Source: Scolanthus callimorphus
Taxonomy: Eukaryota; Cnidaria; Anthozoa; Actiniaria; Edwardsiidae
Direction: 5' to 3'
Assembly: GCA_033964015.1 (NCBI GenBank)
Contig: CM066915.1
Location: 12,175,573 to 12,239,572 of the forward strand
Length of the DNA stretch: 64,000 bases
This document shows, piece after piece, positions 46,259 through 58,631 of this stretch; position 1 is the stretch's first letter; each line of letters starts with the position of its first letter. A program made the translations under genes and the position numbers. The notes under the pieces are model-generated. The model had not been told where the DNA came from, did no database searches, and worked only from the letters and a program-made list of their open reading frames with translations.

Positions 46259-46490
46259 TGGACTCAATTCCACTATCTCTGACTGTTCGAACTCATCTAG
46301 AGAGCGCGCGCCTATTGTATTTAGCGCGCGCTTTTCCGTTAGGATTTTAGCATGGCGAACACCGCCATTTTATACACTGATGAAGGGCCATGCCCGAAAC
46401 GTTTGTATTAAATTATACTGACACTTTTTCAATTTATTGATTCGATTTTATACCATCTCTTTACAAGTGTCACGCATCACACGGAGTTTT
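46259..46490 (+). repeat. 5' pLTR, U7
   Basis: Type B form of the 5' pLTR. Confidence 0.88.
46368..46412 (+). ncRNA. Hammerhead ribozyme, U7 5' pLTR
   Basis: Core CTGATGA at 46377-46383; identical to the U1 5' copy. Confidence 0.82.
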
Positions 46491-46524
46491 CTAAAACATT
46501 TGATGCGATTTTCCATCTGCTATT

Positions 46525-47220
46525 ATGCCTAATATTAGAAGAACTGTGTCCTCTCTACGACGCGATTTACAACACAGCCTCTCATTTCTTGACGACGATA
46601 CAAGATCTATCGCTCTCAAGCTGGCTTACAACATCTTCAAAAAGACCAAGCTAACCAGCCATATCATCTTCATTGGCCGTTGTCTACGCAAGGGAGTAAT
46701 TCCTAAAGGTTTCCGACTACGATTTCATCCCTCCAATGGTAATTACGACCACAGACACTATTCCAGAATTCTTAATTCTTGTTCAAGACGCCTGATGCAA
46801 ACAAGCGTTCAGAAGTTTAAGGTCAGTCTTATACATGTTTCCAACCTCAAGTCCCGTGCTTCCAGCAGCCTCCGTGATAGCTGTACTCCTGCAGAGTATC
46901 ACTGTGCCATGAACATTATTTCTGAATTGAACTCTAATTTGCATCATGAAATCAAGTCTATTAAAGATGCAAAGTTCGCCTCTCTGCGTAACACAGCGAG
47001 ATCTGCCAATGATGATGTTACAGTCCAACCTGTTGTATCAGCGATAAGAACTGTTGTTACTATTCCCGCAGATTTGCCGCTTTCTGATGCTGAAAATACC
47101 GTCCTCAGCAAAGGTCTCACGTTTGTCCCTGAAAATAACAAGGTTGATGAATACGAGGTTAAATCTGATAGCGAGAAGTTTTTTCGCCGTCTCCGTCTCA
47201 AGGCTCATTTTCATGACTAG
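46525..47220 (+). pseudogene. PLE N-terminal region, U7
   Basis: Same protein as U1, type B at the silent marker. Confidence 0.85.
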
Positions 47221-47339
47221 GAAGATGTACAAGAACAGGATGACGATCCTTTCGCTAAATTTGAGAAGAAGACCTCTACATGGACACCTAAGGATGGACG
47301 TTTTACTGCCCTTGTCGTTGTCGTCGCAGCATCAATTCT

Positions 47340-48176
47340 TTGAATTTCAAGAGACGCATCACCACCTCGAATCTCTCTTCTGAAGAGAAGCAAGCTTTAC
47401 GGTCTTTACGACAACGGCAGGACATCCTTATCAAAGCAGCGGACAAGGGAGGCGCAGTTGTGGTTTGGCAACGCGAACTCTACATCCAAGAAGCTAACCG
47501 GCAACTATCTGACAATCGTTTTTACGAACGACTCGACTCTGATCCAACAAGAGAGTATCAGATGGTTGTCAAAGATAACATCAAGAACATGATCGCTACT
47601 TCTGCCTTACCACCCACGGCTAAGCACCTTATAGTCACCACCCCCCGTACCTCGCGTTTCTATATGCTGCCCAAGATTCATAAAGACAACAACCCCGGAC
47701 GTCCTATAGTGTCTGCTTGCAGCTGTCCGACGGAAAACATCGCAGCATACCTTGATGAGATAATGGCCCCGTTCGTGAGAAACCTGCCAACTTATGTTAA
47801 AGACACCAACCACGCCTTAAACATCTTCAATGAATTCCGCTTCGATGAAACCAGTTCCAAGCCATGTTTCCTGTTCACTATGGACGTTAAGTCTTTGTAC
47901 AGCGTCATTCCCAACAACAGCGGACTACAGGCGCTCGCCCACTTCCTGGACAAACGCACGCTGCAGGAACCTCCCACGGCCACCCTTACTCGTATCGCCG
48001 AACTGGTTCTCTTTTTCCCTCAACTTCAGAAGCGTTATAATGATGACGTAGTGGGTGCTGCGCAGTGTGATCGTCGTGATCTTGAAGGATTTATAGAGTA
48101 CGTCTCCAATTTCCATCCTGCCCTGGAGTTTACTTCTACCATCAGTGAACTCGGACTGCTTTTTCTCGACATCTAG
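47340..48176 (+). pseudogene. PLE reverse transcriptase domain, U7 (internally deleted)
   Basis: Type B sequence, identical at protein level to U2. Confidence 0.9.
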
Positions 48177-49103
48177 TTGCGAATATCCAATCACAGCATT
48201 CAGACATCAATATACTACAAAGAGACTGACACACACAACTACCTCGACTTTACGTCACACCACCCCGGCCATTGTAAACGGGCTATCCCATACAGCCAGT
48301 TTCTCCGTCTCCGCCGTCTCTGTTCAGATGATAACGACTTCCTCGTCAAGTCTAGAGAGATGCAACATTTCTTCACAGCTCGTGGTTATCCAGCTGCACA
48401 ATTCGAGAATGACCTTAACAGAGTTTTAACAGTTACACGTCAAGACGCCCTTACGACATCCCGGCATGAGGACAGCACAGACCGCGTTCCGTTGGTACTT
48501 ACTTACAACAACTTTAACGCCATTACCAAACAGATACTCATGAAGAACTTTAACATCTTAACCACTGATCCAGACACACGCAGGATTTTCCCTGAGTCGC
48601 CACTTATATCCGACAAGAATCTCGACAAGAATCTCAGGGATATCCTCGTGCACTCTAGTGTCGGTTCGTCAACATCATCGGATGCCGGAACGTTCCCGTG
48701 TAACCGCCCACGCTGTCAGACGTGCAAACACACCACTTCTCAGACTATCATACAGGGTCCCAAAAGCAGATACACCATCAACAATCGCTTCACCTGTCGG
48801 TCTGAGAATGTGGTGTATTGCATCAGCTGCACCCGTTGTACTTCTCTGTACATTGGTGAAACCGGTCGTTCTTTACGCGAACGAGTTGGAGAGCACCTTC
48901 GCAGTATCAAGAACAAATCTCCTGGTTTCCCCGTGGCCGAACATTTTAACTCTGCATCGCACTCTATTGACAATCTTAGGGTATGCGGCCTCCGTTTAAG
49001 CCACGAGGACAACTACCATCGCAAACACCAGGAGATGGAACTTATCTTTAACTTGGGAACTCTTAGCCCTTGTGGACTCAACATCAATTTCCACTATCTC
49101 TGA
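48177..49103 (+). pseudogene. PLE RT tail with GIY-YIG endonuclease, U7
   Basis: 308-residue frame identical to U2. Confidence 0.9.
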
Positions 49104-49311
49104 CTGTTCGAACTCATCTAGAGCGCGCGCGCTTATTGTATTTAGCGCGGGCTTTTCCGTTAGGATTTTAGCATGGCGAATACCGCCTTTTGATACACTG
49201 ATGAAGGGCCATGCCCGAAACGTTTGTATTAAATTATACTGACACTTTTTCAATTTATTGATTCGATTTTATACCATTTCTTTACAAGTGTCACGCATCA
49301 CCCGGAGTTTT
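49073..49311 (+). repeat. 3' pLTR, U7
   Basis: Same as the U1 3' pLTR. Confidence 0.88.
49189..49233 (+). ncRNA. Hammerhead ribozyme, U7 3' pLTR
   Basis: Core CTGATGA at 49198-49204; identical to the U1 3' copy. Confidence 0.82.
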
Positions 49312-49797
49312 AACTCTATCTCATTTTTGTAGAAGAGGCTAGTTTAGTGTTACTGCCATTGACTCTTCCAAATATAATATTCGGTATTAATTGCTCTGAG
49401 TATTCTCCCACATGTAATTTTATATTATTAATTTAAAAGTATATTATATATAAGAAGAGGGAAAGTGGAATTCACCCCAAACTGCCACAATTTAGATCGC
49501 TTTTAGTCTTTTATGAAAAGATTGAAGATAATATTGCCATGAAAAATAAGAAGGAATCATTCCACTTGATAAAGTGGGGCAATTTACGAAAGTCGTCAGA
49601 ATTTAAAGCACTACAATACTTATTAATGATAGTGTGATTTTTTATCGGTTTTTGTCTGTTTTTGCTTGTTAGTTTTATTTTTTCTCGTGTTTCCTTGTTT
49701 TCTTGTGTTTTTTTCTTCTGATGTTGGTTGTGGTAGTATGGGTTTTTGTAATTGATTATCTTGTAAGAAAATAAAACAAATAAAGATGTTGTACAAC

Positions 49798-50408
49798 TAC
49801 TACAAGTTCGCACGACTCAATCGTACGACCCCATGGTTACATCGAATAAGCCGCCGGGCGCATCTTTCTTTGCCCAACGGGCGTCTGCACTGAAAAGGAG
49901 TATTTGTTTTGCGTGCATAATGATTTCTCTGTCTCATCTAATGTGTAGGCGAAATGTTTACATAGTTAGCGCAGCAAAGTCGATGGCCTCGGATAACAAT
50001 TCTTGTGTTATGGAAGGGAAGAGAACCACAATGTCGAAGCACACGAAGGACGCGCTACGCTTATTTTCGATCTTGTTGAACCATTTGAGTACTGAGTAGG
50101 TGCTCCTCCATAGGTTGACTTCAGTGGCCAGTGCGGTGCTTTTCACGATTCTCTGGAGTATATGTTTCGCGATTTTTCCGATTTCGGACTTGGTTGGATT
50201 AATAAGCCGGCATGTTTGGTGCATTTTCGAAGTTTGGCTTATGGTCTTTTAAAGTTATAAATGCGTCCCGCCTTGCCATGGTCTCAACTCTGTCTGCCAA
50301 CTCCAGATCATCTGAGATCTTCTTCGCTTCCTGATTGATTTTTACTTCCTTCTTTTTTCCAGCCTGTTTATATGCTTTCTGTACATTCTTATCGAGGAGC
50401 TAGTTGTA
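49798..50408 (-). pseudogene. RT-like gene relic, U7, downstream half (split by LINE)
   Basis: Split by the LINE. The upstream piece is at 55998-56112. A few bases are missing inside the SYDGAE codons near 49818, with a larger loss of A-tracts just outside its end. Confidence 0.68.
50393..50408. repeat. Target-site duplication, left, U7 LINE
   Basis: Same 16 bases as in U2. Confidence 0.93.
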
Positions 50409-50679
50409 TTTTTTTTTTTTTTATTTAAACATTTGTTTCCACTATTACATACGACCATACATGTTGCATAAAGAGAAAAAAAAATACACTAACTAATCTA
50501 CTAACAACACTATACAGAGATTTTGAACGCTCTTATATATCGAAAATTAACGTACATCACATACAAAAAAAAAAAGAATGTGGAGCCACCTTTGTTCTTT
50601 CTGGCTCTCCATTTTTTAAATTTTTTATTGCTTTATTTTATTTTTTATTATATAACTTTGTTTTTTTTATTTTTTTATT

Positions 50680-53600
50680 TTATTTTCTATTCCTATAGGA
50701 ATCGAGGAAATATTTGGTCAGGATACCCCATTTCATCAAATGGGTGGGGTAATTTCCCCGGTCTATTGCAATTGTACGTTCTATTAGTTCATACTGCCTA
50801 AGGGTCTCTAAAAACATATCAATTGAAGGTAGGTTGAATGACTCTCTTTTTTTATAAAGCATCAATTTATAAATTAAAATTATGAAATTGATTAATGCTG
50901 CCTGATCGGTCTCGTGCTCTATTCCCAATAATATTGAAGAGGCTTCTAGAGGGGGTAGATTGATATTAGCGCATTTAAAAGCCCATTGGCGAATTTCAAA
51001 ATAGAAATTTTTGGCGTCTACGCATTGGACAAACAGGTGATCTACCGTTTCCTGGTAATATTTACAGTACGAGCACCGAGGTGATTCAACCAGGCCGAAT
51101 TTATAAAGATGTTTGTTTAAAAACAATACATTATTAAGAATTTTATATTGAAAAGAGCGAAGGTACGTGTCAATCGTAGTTTCGCCAACTCTCTTATAAA
51201 TCTTCATCCAAGGGATATCTACCCCAAGTCTTTTTTCGATATTAGTCTGAGAAGTAGGAACTTTAAATATTTGTTCAACAAAGTGCCAATATGCTGTTTT
51301 AGATGTAAGTTTCTGAAGTAATAATATGTCGTTACCAAAATAAAGCCTCCGGCCATGCAACTGGTTAGCCCTTTCTCTATTTTCTGGCAGTACGCTATTG
51401 GTTTTCATCAGAGATTTCCATTCCCTAGGGATGGAGTTCTTCAGCGCTAGCCACTGTATAAACTCACCCTCTCTCACTCCTTTTTTCTGTATGTCCTCCC
51501 AGTCGCATAGCCGGCCATCTATACACACATCAGCTATTTTGATAATTCCCTTTGCAATAAAGCTCTTATAATCTGCTATTATTTTACCCCTCTTCATATA
51601 TCTATTATTCCATAAATATTGGTCTAAAACAACTTCGATGTCGTCTTCAGTTTCACACTGACCAATTTCTGCCCATTTCTTAAGGATATTTCTATAAAAC
51701 TCGGGGAGTGACCGTGGGATCTGTGATACATCGAAATTATTTCCAATACACTCAATACCACCTATCTGCTTAAGATACATATTTGGTATTATTTTCCATT
51801 GTTTTTGCTCATGGCTAAACCATTTCTTGATCCACATACATAAACTAGCATTTAATTTACATTTATAATCTAAAGCCCTCAGGCCACCCTCCTCATACTT
51901 TCCTATTAGCGTTTCATGTTTTATCTTAGGCTTTTTCCCATTCCAAATAAATTTATTTAAAGCAGTGTCAACCTGTTGCACATATAACTCCGGAACTGGT
52001 ACTTTGGAAAAAACATAGTCAATCTTGGAAATTGCTAAGGACTTAATAATTTGAATCTTGCCATACAATGTGAGTGTTCGCGCACTCCAAATCGATAACA
52101 CTGTTCGAAGATTTTCCAGAGGCCTCACGAAGTTATGACTTTCTTTATATATCTTATTAAAGGAAAAATAAATACCCAGTATCCTTAAACCCTTAGAGTC
52201 AAAATCGACCCATTTTAACTTATGCTCCGAACATCTCGATGCCGGATTGGTTGAATACAACCAACCTACCTCCGATTTACTGGTATTCATTTTTAGAGAA
52301 GAGAAGGCAGCGAATTCATTCAATACCTTTATAGTATAAGACAGACTTTTCAAGTCACCCAGGAAAAACGATACATCATCTGCAAACATAACTGCCTTCT
52401 TCTCCTTACCATCAAGATTTATCCCCTTGATTTGTTTATTTGAACGTATCAAAGTTACCATAATTTCTATTACTAGCAAAAAGATTTGAGGACTGATCGG
52501 GTCGCCCTGTTTAGTGCCACGCCCTATCTGGAAATACTGCGTAGCTGAGCCATTATTCATGATACAGCTGTAGTTCTCTCCGAGTAGCGTTTTAATCCAT
52601 TGTATAAAACTCGGGCCGAACCCAAATTTCTTAAGGGTTGCGAAAATAAAGCTATGCTCTACACTGTCAAACGCTTTTTCAAAATCGACAGCAAACAGGA
52701 GCGACTGGATTTTTCTCTCTCTAACATAATACATAACATCGTCTATTATCCTAATTGGCTCTTCAATAAGTCTCCCTTTGACAAATGCTGCCTGATCCTC
52801 ATTTATAATAGTTGGTAATATATCTGTCAATCTATTACTAAGAGCTTTACTACATATTTTGGCGTCAACATTAATCAAGCTTATGGGTCTCCAGTTCTTT
52901 AAATATCGTATATCTTTATCCGGTTTTTCCAACAGCGTAATTATCGCCTGTTTTTGAGTCGTTGTCAGGGCTCCCTTTTCGAAGCTTTCATTTAAACACC
53001 CAACTAAATCAGTACCCAAATGTTTCCAAAAAACAGTATAAAATTCCTTCGACAGGCCATCGTTACCTGGAGTTTTGGAGTTTCCCATTTGTCTTAAAGC
53101 TTCATAGCATTCATTAATTGTCAGTTTGCCCTCACAATGACGCATCTGTTCTTCGGTTAACCTCGGCGTATTAATCTCAGATAGAAATTGTAAGCATTCT
53201 TCTTCTGACTTCTTACTCTTAGACTTATAAAGATTACTAAAATATTCTTTAATCTTATCCAATATTTGTTTAGGCTCGGTAACAACGTCCCCTTGATCCG
53301 AGTCAAGTACAATTTTTCTGACATGCGTTTTCGCCTTATTTCTTTTTTCTAATGAAAGGAAGTAGCTATTATTCTTTTCTCCATACTGGTACCAGGACGT
53401 TTTTGAGCGAATTATTAGCCCTTCAGTTACCTGATTACTATACACTTCTAGTTCATTTTTCAACTCAGCATGTCTTGAAAACAACGTTTCGTTATGTTCC
53501 CATTCCACATTACTTTCGATCTGATCTAACTCTTTTTCTATTTCTTTATAACGCGATCGACCCTTTCTGGCTTTATCCTTTGAGAACTTTATTGTGTTTT

Positions 53601-54546
53601 TTCTTATTTCGTATTTAAGAAGCTCCCAGCGAAGCTGTGGATTGTATATATTATTTTCGTCAAAGCCTTTCTTTGCGGAGTCAAACAATTGTTCTATGTT
53701 CTCTATATATATCTTATCCTTCAATAATGAATTATTAAATTTCCATGAGCCTGAGCCATATCTCGTCTGTGCCTTTAAAGGTTTGAAAGATAACAAAATC
53801 GCGGAATGATCCGTGGACGGGGCTGTAATAATATCTGTACGTTCAATAAATGGCTGTAGGCAATCCGAGACAAAGAAATAGTCCAAGCGTCGATGGATAA
53901 TAGAGGCTTTCCCTAACTCACTACGTGGTCCAGATCCCCTCCAAGTAAATCTACGCACATCCGGGTTCCGTATTCTCCAAATATCACACAGATCGAAATC
54001 TAACATAACAGCCAACATTGTCTCAATCGATTTATGTTTCAATTTTGGGGAGCCTCCTTTAGCCTCCAAAAATTCGTCAAAGTAAAAATTCTGATCGCCC
54101 GCCCATATAACACACGCATTCTCTGGATAATTCGATTCAATAATATGTTTTGTAATGGTCTTTATCAGTGACACTTGATCATTTTCATTATTTGGAGCAT
54201 AGGTGTTAATGAGCAGAAAGATTTCACCTTGAATAGTGCATAAAATGATGTTAAACCGGCCATCATGTCCATGATGTTCCGAGATAACTTTATACTCTAA
54301 CTTTTCCCCAAATAAAATTGCCGCCCCTCTACAATTTGATGTACCATGAGAGAACAAGATCTCTCCTCGAAATTGATTACGCCATTCTTTCTCTATATCT
54401 ACTGAACTGTGAGATTCTTGAATAAATGCTACCCCTCCTTTTAGCCCGTGAGTATTCAACCAATTAAATAATTTCTTTCGCTTCTTGACATCCCGAATTC
54501 CCCTGACATTAAGTGATAGCAATTCAAAATTCAAATCCTTATCCAA
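50680..54546 (-). CDS. LINE ORF2 protein, U7, intact
   Basis: 1,288 residues. Identical to U2 over the conserved domains. It ends at SYRNRK because A-tract differences put a stop ten residues earlier than in U2. All endonuclease, RT and zinc-knuckle residues listed for U2 are present. Confidence 0.95.
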   Translation of the reverse strand: MDKDLNFELLSLNVRGIRDVKKRKKLFNWLNTHGLKGGVAFIQESHSSVDIEKEWRNQFRGEILFSHGTSNCRGAAILFGEKLEYKVISEHHGHDGRFNIILCTIQGEIFLLINTYAPNNENDQVSLIKTITKHIIESNYPENACVIWAGDQNFYFDEFLEAKGGSPKLKHKSIETMLAVMLDFDLCDIWRIRNPDVRRFTWRGSGPRSELGKASIIHRRLDYFFVSDCLQPFIERTDIITAPSTDHSAILLSFKPLKAQTRYGSGSWKFNNSLLKDKIYIENIEQLFDSAKKGFDENNIYNPQLRWELLKYEIRKNTIKFSKDKARKGRSRYKEIEKELDQIESNVEWEHNETLFSRHAELKNELEVYSNQVTEGLIIRSKTSWYQYGEKNNSYFLSLEKRNKAKTHVRKIVLDSDQGDVVTEPKQILDKIKEYFSNLYKSKSKKSEEECLQFLSEINTPRLTEEQMRHCEGKLTINECYEALRQMGNSKTPGNDGLSKEFYTVFWKHLGTDLVGCLNESFEKGALTTTQKQAIITLLEKPDKDIRYLKNWRPISLINVDAKICSKALSNRLTDILPTIINEDQAAFVKGRLIEEPIRIIDDVMYYVRERKIQSLLFAVDFEKAFDSVEHSFIFATLKKFGFGPSFIQWIKTLLGENYSCIMNNGSATQYFQIGRGTKQGDPISPQIFLLVIEIMVTLIRSNKQIKGINLDGKEKKAVMFADDVSFFLGDLKSLSYTIKVLNEFAAFSSLKMNTSKSEVGWLYSTNPASRCSEHKLKWVDFDSKGLRILGIYFSFNKIYKESHNFVRPLENLRTVLSIWSARTLTLYGKIQIIKSLAISKIDYVFSKVPVPELYVQQVDTALNKFIWNGKKPKIKHETLIGKYEEGGLRALDYKCKLNASLCMWIKKWFSHEQKQWKIIPNMYLKQIGGIECIGNNFDVSQIPRSLPEFYRNILKKWAEIGQCETEDDIEVVLDQYLWNNRYMKRGKIIADYKSFIAKGIIKIADVCIDGRLCDWEDIQKKGVREGEFIQWLALKNSIPREWKSLMKTNSVLPENRERANQLHGRRLYFGNDILLLQKLTSKTAYWHFVEQIFKVPTSQTNIEKRLGVDIPWMKIYKRVGETTIDTYLRSFQYKILNNVLFLNKHLYKFGLVESPRCSYCKYYQETVDHLFVQCVDAKNFYFEIRQWAFKCANINLPPLEASSILLGIEHETDQAALINFIILIYKLMLYKKRESFNLPSIDMFLETLRQYELIERTIAIDRGNYPTHLMKWGILTKYFLDSYRNRK

Positions 54547-54937
54547 TTGATTTAAGCAGAATATTTAACATTCGCCGTAACTTTTTAGCTAGGTTGAGCT
54601 TATGTGGCCTCCACAAAACGGAAAAAAAAAACATCAAACGCGTAACGGACATAGCAATAAAAGTAACTACCTAAAGTAATTATACTTAAACACCTATTTG
54701 GGATATGCATGTTTTGTAAGACACAGATTGAAATGTTACGATGGATATTATATTCAATCCGAATTCTACGCATAAGTCGCTAGAGAGAAATGCAACAACA
54801 CTCTCTATCAATCACAAGAAATTATACTTATAACAAAAAACAGGATTTCGTATCACAAAACTGCCATCGAAAGCAGTGCTCATTGGATCAATATAAACAT
54901 AAGGACTAAGGCCGTTCCTAACCGCTAAGGTACATAT

Positions 54938-55882
54938 TTACCTTGGGCAATAGACTCTATCTATATATAGCTTATCAGGGAATGCTCTGCTAAAGTACGC
55001 CAGCTGACCTCTCTTCCTGGCTTCCTTCAGCTTCCCCGCTTGTGCTTTCCTTCGCTTTACAATTTCTCTTGGGAAGTCAGCCGAAATCCCAAAGTTTTCC
55101 GTCAGATCCTTGCCGGCCTTTGCGAAGACGGTTTCCCGATCCCTGTACCGCAAAAAACGAGCAATAATTGGTCTTGGCTCTTCCGGTGAGGTCTTCTTGC
55201 CCACGCGGTGAATTCGTTGAAACTCTATTCCTCTAGCATTCTCTGAAGGGATCTTGAGCTCCTTCTCTAGGAAAGAGCGGAGCACCTCCTCCGTGTTCTC
55301 GGGCACTTCGGACTCAGAATTCTCTAGCTCCTTAATGCCCCAAAAGCGCAAGTTCTCTCGCCTCTGATAAACTTCACAATACAACATTTCATCCTCCAAG
55401 TCGGCACAACGCTTCACACCCCTCTCCTCCATTTCCTTCATTGCGGTCTTCATTTCCTCTATATCCTTATTGAAGGATTGGAGTGAATTTTCAATTTCTT
55501 GTACTTGACCGTTGAGTTTTTTCACGTCGCCTTGCACGGTCCCGACTTTCCCTTCCAGAGAGAACATTCTCTTCTCCATGCTTGTAACCTTCTCATTTAT
55601 AGAATCTGTCTTCTCATCTATAGCCCTAAGGCTCGACAGGACCCTGTCCAGCTTGCTATTTAGTTTAGCATAAACCCCCGCCATTTCGAGGGCTTCCCAA
55701 ACTTCGTCTTTTAACGATGACCTTGATACGTCTTTGGGCGGCGAGCGAATAGCGAAGGCGAGCGAGGGTGAAAATTCACATATGGAGTCGAAAAGGACTT
55801 TTTTCCCTTCCGGTGACTCCCTTTCGCTTGCTGTGTCGCTTATATCTCTTTCTCTTCGCTTTTGGGGCTTACTTTCAGCCAT
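54938..55882 (-). CDS. LINE ORF1 protein, U7
   Basis: 314 residues, identical at protein level to the U2 copy. Confidence 0.9.
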   Translation of the reverse strand: MAESKPQKRRERDISDTASERESPEGKKVLFDSICEFSPSLAFAIRSPPKDVSRSSLKDEVWEALEMAGVYAKLNSKLDRVLSSLRAIDEKTDSINEKVTSMEKRMFSLEGKVGTVQGDVKKLNGQVQEIENSLQSFNKDIEEMKTAMKEMEERGVKRCADLEDEMLYCEVYQRRENLRFWGIKELENSESEVPENTEEVLRSFLEKELKIPSENARGIEFQRIHRVGKKTSPEEPRPIIARFLRYRDRETVFAKAGKDLTENFGISADFPREIVKRRKAQAGKLKEARKRGQLAYFSRAFPDKLYIDRVYCPR

Positions 55883-55981
55883 AAGTCCAATTAAAAGCCA
55901 AATTTTTTGAGCAGTGAAACGACCACGACTACTCGCGTAACATGCTCGTACCCAGTCCGACACTCGTACCCAGTCCCAGTC

Positions 55982-55997
55982 CGAGGAGCTAGTTGTA
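55982..55997. repeat. Target-site duplication, right, U7 LINE
   Basis: Same 16 bases as in U2. Confidence 0.93.
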
Positions 55998-56112
55998 GTC
56001 ATCGGGTTTCATCCGGTAGAAATTAATGGTGGTTAAATGAAGGTCGTCTCTTGACTTTCTTTACGTCCTTGCTCAGTTCTTTTTGCAGGTCATTGTTACG
56101 TTGGTCGAATTC
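55998..56112 (-). pseudogene. RT-like gene relic, U7, upstream piece
   Basis: Counterpart of 49798-50408. Confidence 0.6.
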
Positions 56113-56713
56113 AACGCTCCTGATTAAATAGTGGCATGCCCTCCATCTCATATTCCGGATTAGCTATTCGGCCCTTTCTATCTGCCTTGTCAAATACACT
56201 TTTTTCTTTGGACAGGGGATGTTCTTTTGTTGAGTAGCTGAATTAAATTTTATCCATCATTATAAAATAATTTAGATAGTACGCGCGCTCTGATTGGCTT
56301 AGAACCATGTTTGCATTTCCCTGTGCAAACATGCTTCTGACGTCAGACAATTGAGTGATTGGCGAGCCGGTAATTTTAGAAAGTAACATGTTTTTCCAGA
56401 AACATATAAGTGAGTTGAAACGTGTAACAGTCAAACATCTCTTCGATAACAAGCGTGACCACATTCAAACATGTCAAGGTACAAATCTTGACCATATTTG
56501 GAGACCGGTTTCAACAATCGAAATCGCGAGAGCCAATCGGAAGTGTCCTAAATGCACACGAAATTAGTGTTTAACGTCAGTATGCGCGCGCGCCTTTAAA
56601 ACAACGGAAAACTGCTCGAATGCGCGCGCGATTAGCAACGGAACGTGCTTGTTTTAGCAGAGTCTTTAATTTTGTCATGGTATAAAACAAATTGAGTGAG
56701 GTTTGGTGCTGTC

Positions 56714-56945
56714 TGGACTCAATTCCACTATCTCTGACTGTTCGAACTCATCTAGAGAGCGCGCGCCTATTGTATTTAGCGCGCGCTTTTCCGTTAGGAT
56801 TTTAGCATGGCGAACACCGCCATTTTATACACTGATGAAGGGCCATGCCCGAAACGTTTGTATTAAATTATACTGACACTTTTTCAATTTATTGATTCGA
56901 TTTTATACCATCTCTTTACAAGTGTCACGCATCACACGAAGTTTT
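56714..56945 (+). repeat. 5' pLTR, U8
   Basis: Type A form of the 5' pLTR. Confidence 0.88.
56823..56867 (+). ncRNA. Hammerhead ribozyme, U8 5' pLTR
   Basis: Core CTGATGA at 56832-56838; identical to the U1 5' copy. Confidence 0.82.
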
Positions 56946-56979
56946 CTAAAACATTTGATGCGATTTTCCATCTGCTATT

Positions 56980-57675
56980 ATGCCTAATATTAGAAGAACT
57001 GTGTCCTCTCTACGACGCGATTTACAACACAGCCTCTCATTTCTTGACGACGATACAAGATCTATCGCTCTCAAGCTGGCTTACAACATCTTCAAAAAGA
57101 CCAAGCTAACCAGCCATATCATCTTCATTGGCCGTTGTCTACGCAAGGGAGTAATTCCTAAAGGTTTCCGACTACGATTTCATCCCTCCAATGGTAATTA
57201 CGACCACAGACACTATTCCAGAATTCTTAATTCTTGTTCAAGACGCCTGATGCAAACAAGCGTACAGAAGTTTAAGGTCAGTCTTATACATGTTTCCAAC
57301 CTCAAGTCCCGTGCTTCCAGCAGCCTCCGTGATAGCTGTACTCCTGCAGAGTATCACTGTGCCATGAACATTATTTCTGAATTGAACTCTAATTTGCATC
57401 ATGAAATCAAGTCTATTAAAGATGCAAAGTTCGCCTCTCTGCGTAACACAGCGAGATCTGCCAATGATGATGTTACAGTCCAACCTGTTGTATCAGCGAT
57501 AAGAACTGTTGTTACTATTCCCGCAGATTTGCCGCTTTCTGATGCTGAAAATACCGTCCTCAGCAAAGGTCTCACGTTTGTCCCTGAAAATAACAAGGTT
57601 GATGAATACGAGGTTAAATCTGATAGCGAGAAGTTTTTTCGCCGTCTCCGTCTCAAGGCTCATTTTCATGACTAG
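56980..57675 (+). pseudogene. PLE N-terminal region, U8
   Basis: Same protein as U1. Confidence 0.85.
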
Positions 57676-57794
57676 GAAGATGTACAAGAACAGGATGACG
57701 ATCCTTTCGCTAAATTTGAGAAGAAGACCTCTACATGGACACCTAAGGATGGACGTTTTACTGCCCTTGTCGTTGTCGTCGCAGCATCAATTCT

Positions 57795-58631
57795 TTGAAT
57801 TTCAAGAGACGCATCACCACCTCGAATCTCTCTTCTGAAGAGAAGCAAGCTTTACGGTCTTTACGACAACGGCAGGACATTCTTATCAAAGCAGCGGTCA
57901 AGGGAGGCGCAGTTGTGGTTTGGCAACGCGAACTCTACATCCAAGAAGCTAACCGGCAACTATCTGACAATCGTTTTTACGAACGACTCGACTCTGATCC
58001 AACAAGAGAGTATCAGATGGTGGTCAAAGATAACATCAAGAACATGATCGCTACTTGTGCCTTACCACCCACGGCTAAGCACCTTATAGTCACCACGCTC
58101 CGTACCTCGCGTTTCTATATGCTGCCCAAGATTCATAAAGACAACAACCCCGGACGTCCTATAGTGTCTGCTTGCAGCTGTCCGACGGAAAACATCGCAG
58201 CATACCTTGATGAGATAATGGCCCCGTTCGTGAGAAACCTGCCAACTTATGTTAAAGACACCAACTACGCCTTAAACATCTTCAATGAATTCCGCTTCGA
58301 TGAAACCAGTTCCAAGCCATGTTTCCTGTTCACTATGGACGTTAAGTCTTTGTACAGCGTCATTCCCAACAACAGCGGACTACAGGCGCTCGCCCACTTC
58401 CTGGACAAACGCACGCTGCAGGAACCTCCCACGGCCACCCTTACTCGTCTCGCCGAACTGGTTCTCTTTTTCCCTCAACTTCAGAAGCGTTATAATGATG
58501 ACGTAGTGGGTGCTGCGCAGTGTGATCGTCGTGATCTTGAAGGATTTATAGAGTACGTCTCCAATTTCCATCCTGCCCTGGAGTTTACTTCTACCATCAG
58601 TGAACTCGGACTGCTTTTTCTCGACATCTAG
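57795..58631 (+). pseudogene. PLE reverse transcriptase domain, U8 (internally deleted)
   Basis: Type A sequence, identical at protein level to U1 and U3. Confidence 0.9.

Larger units (their letters stand above)
46259..49311 (+). mobile_element. Penelope-like element, U7 copy (defective)
   Basis: Type B sequence, at protein level identical to U2 and U4. Shared lesions are present. Confidence 0.9.
50409..55981 (-). mobile_element. L1/Tx1-clade LINE, U7 copy (apparently full coding capacity)
   Basis: 5,573 bp at the same target base with the same duplication. Both ORFs are open. Confidence 0.93.
46259..56713 (+). repeat. Array unit U7, type B, with LINE
   Basis: Length 10,455 bp, about 32 bp shorter than U2. 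Near 49790 it lacks the two adenine tracts (and a few bases at about 49818) that the other units have between the AT-rich segment and the minus-strand gene relic. The LINE is at 50409-55981 with an open ORF2. Confidence 0.93.
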
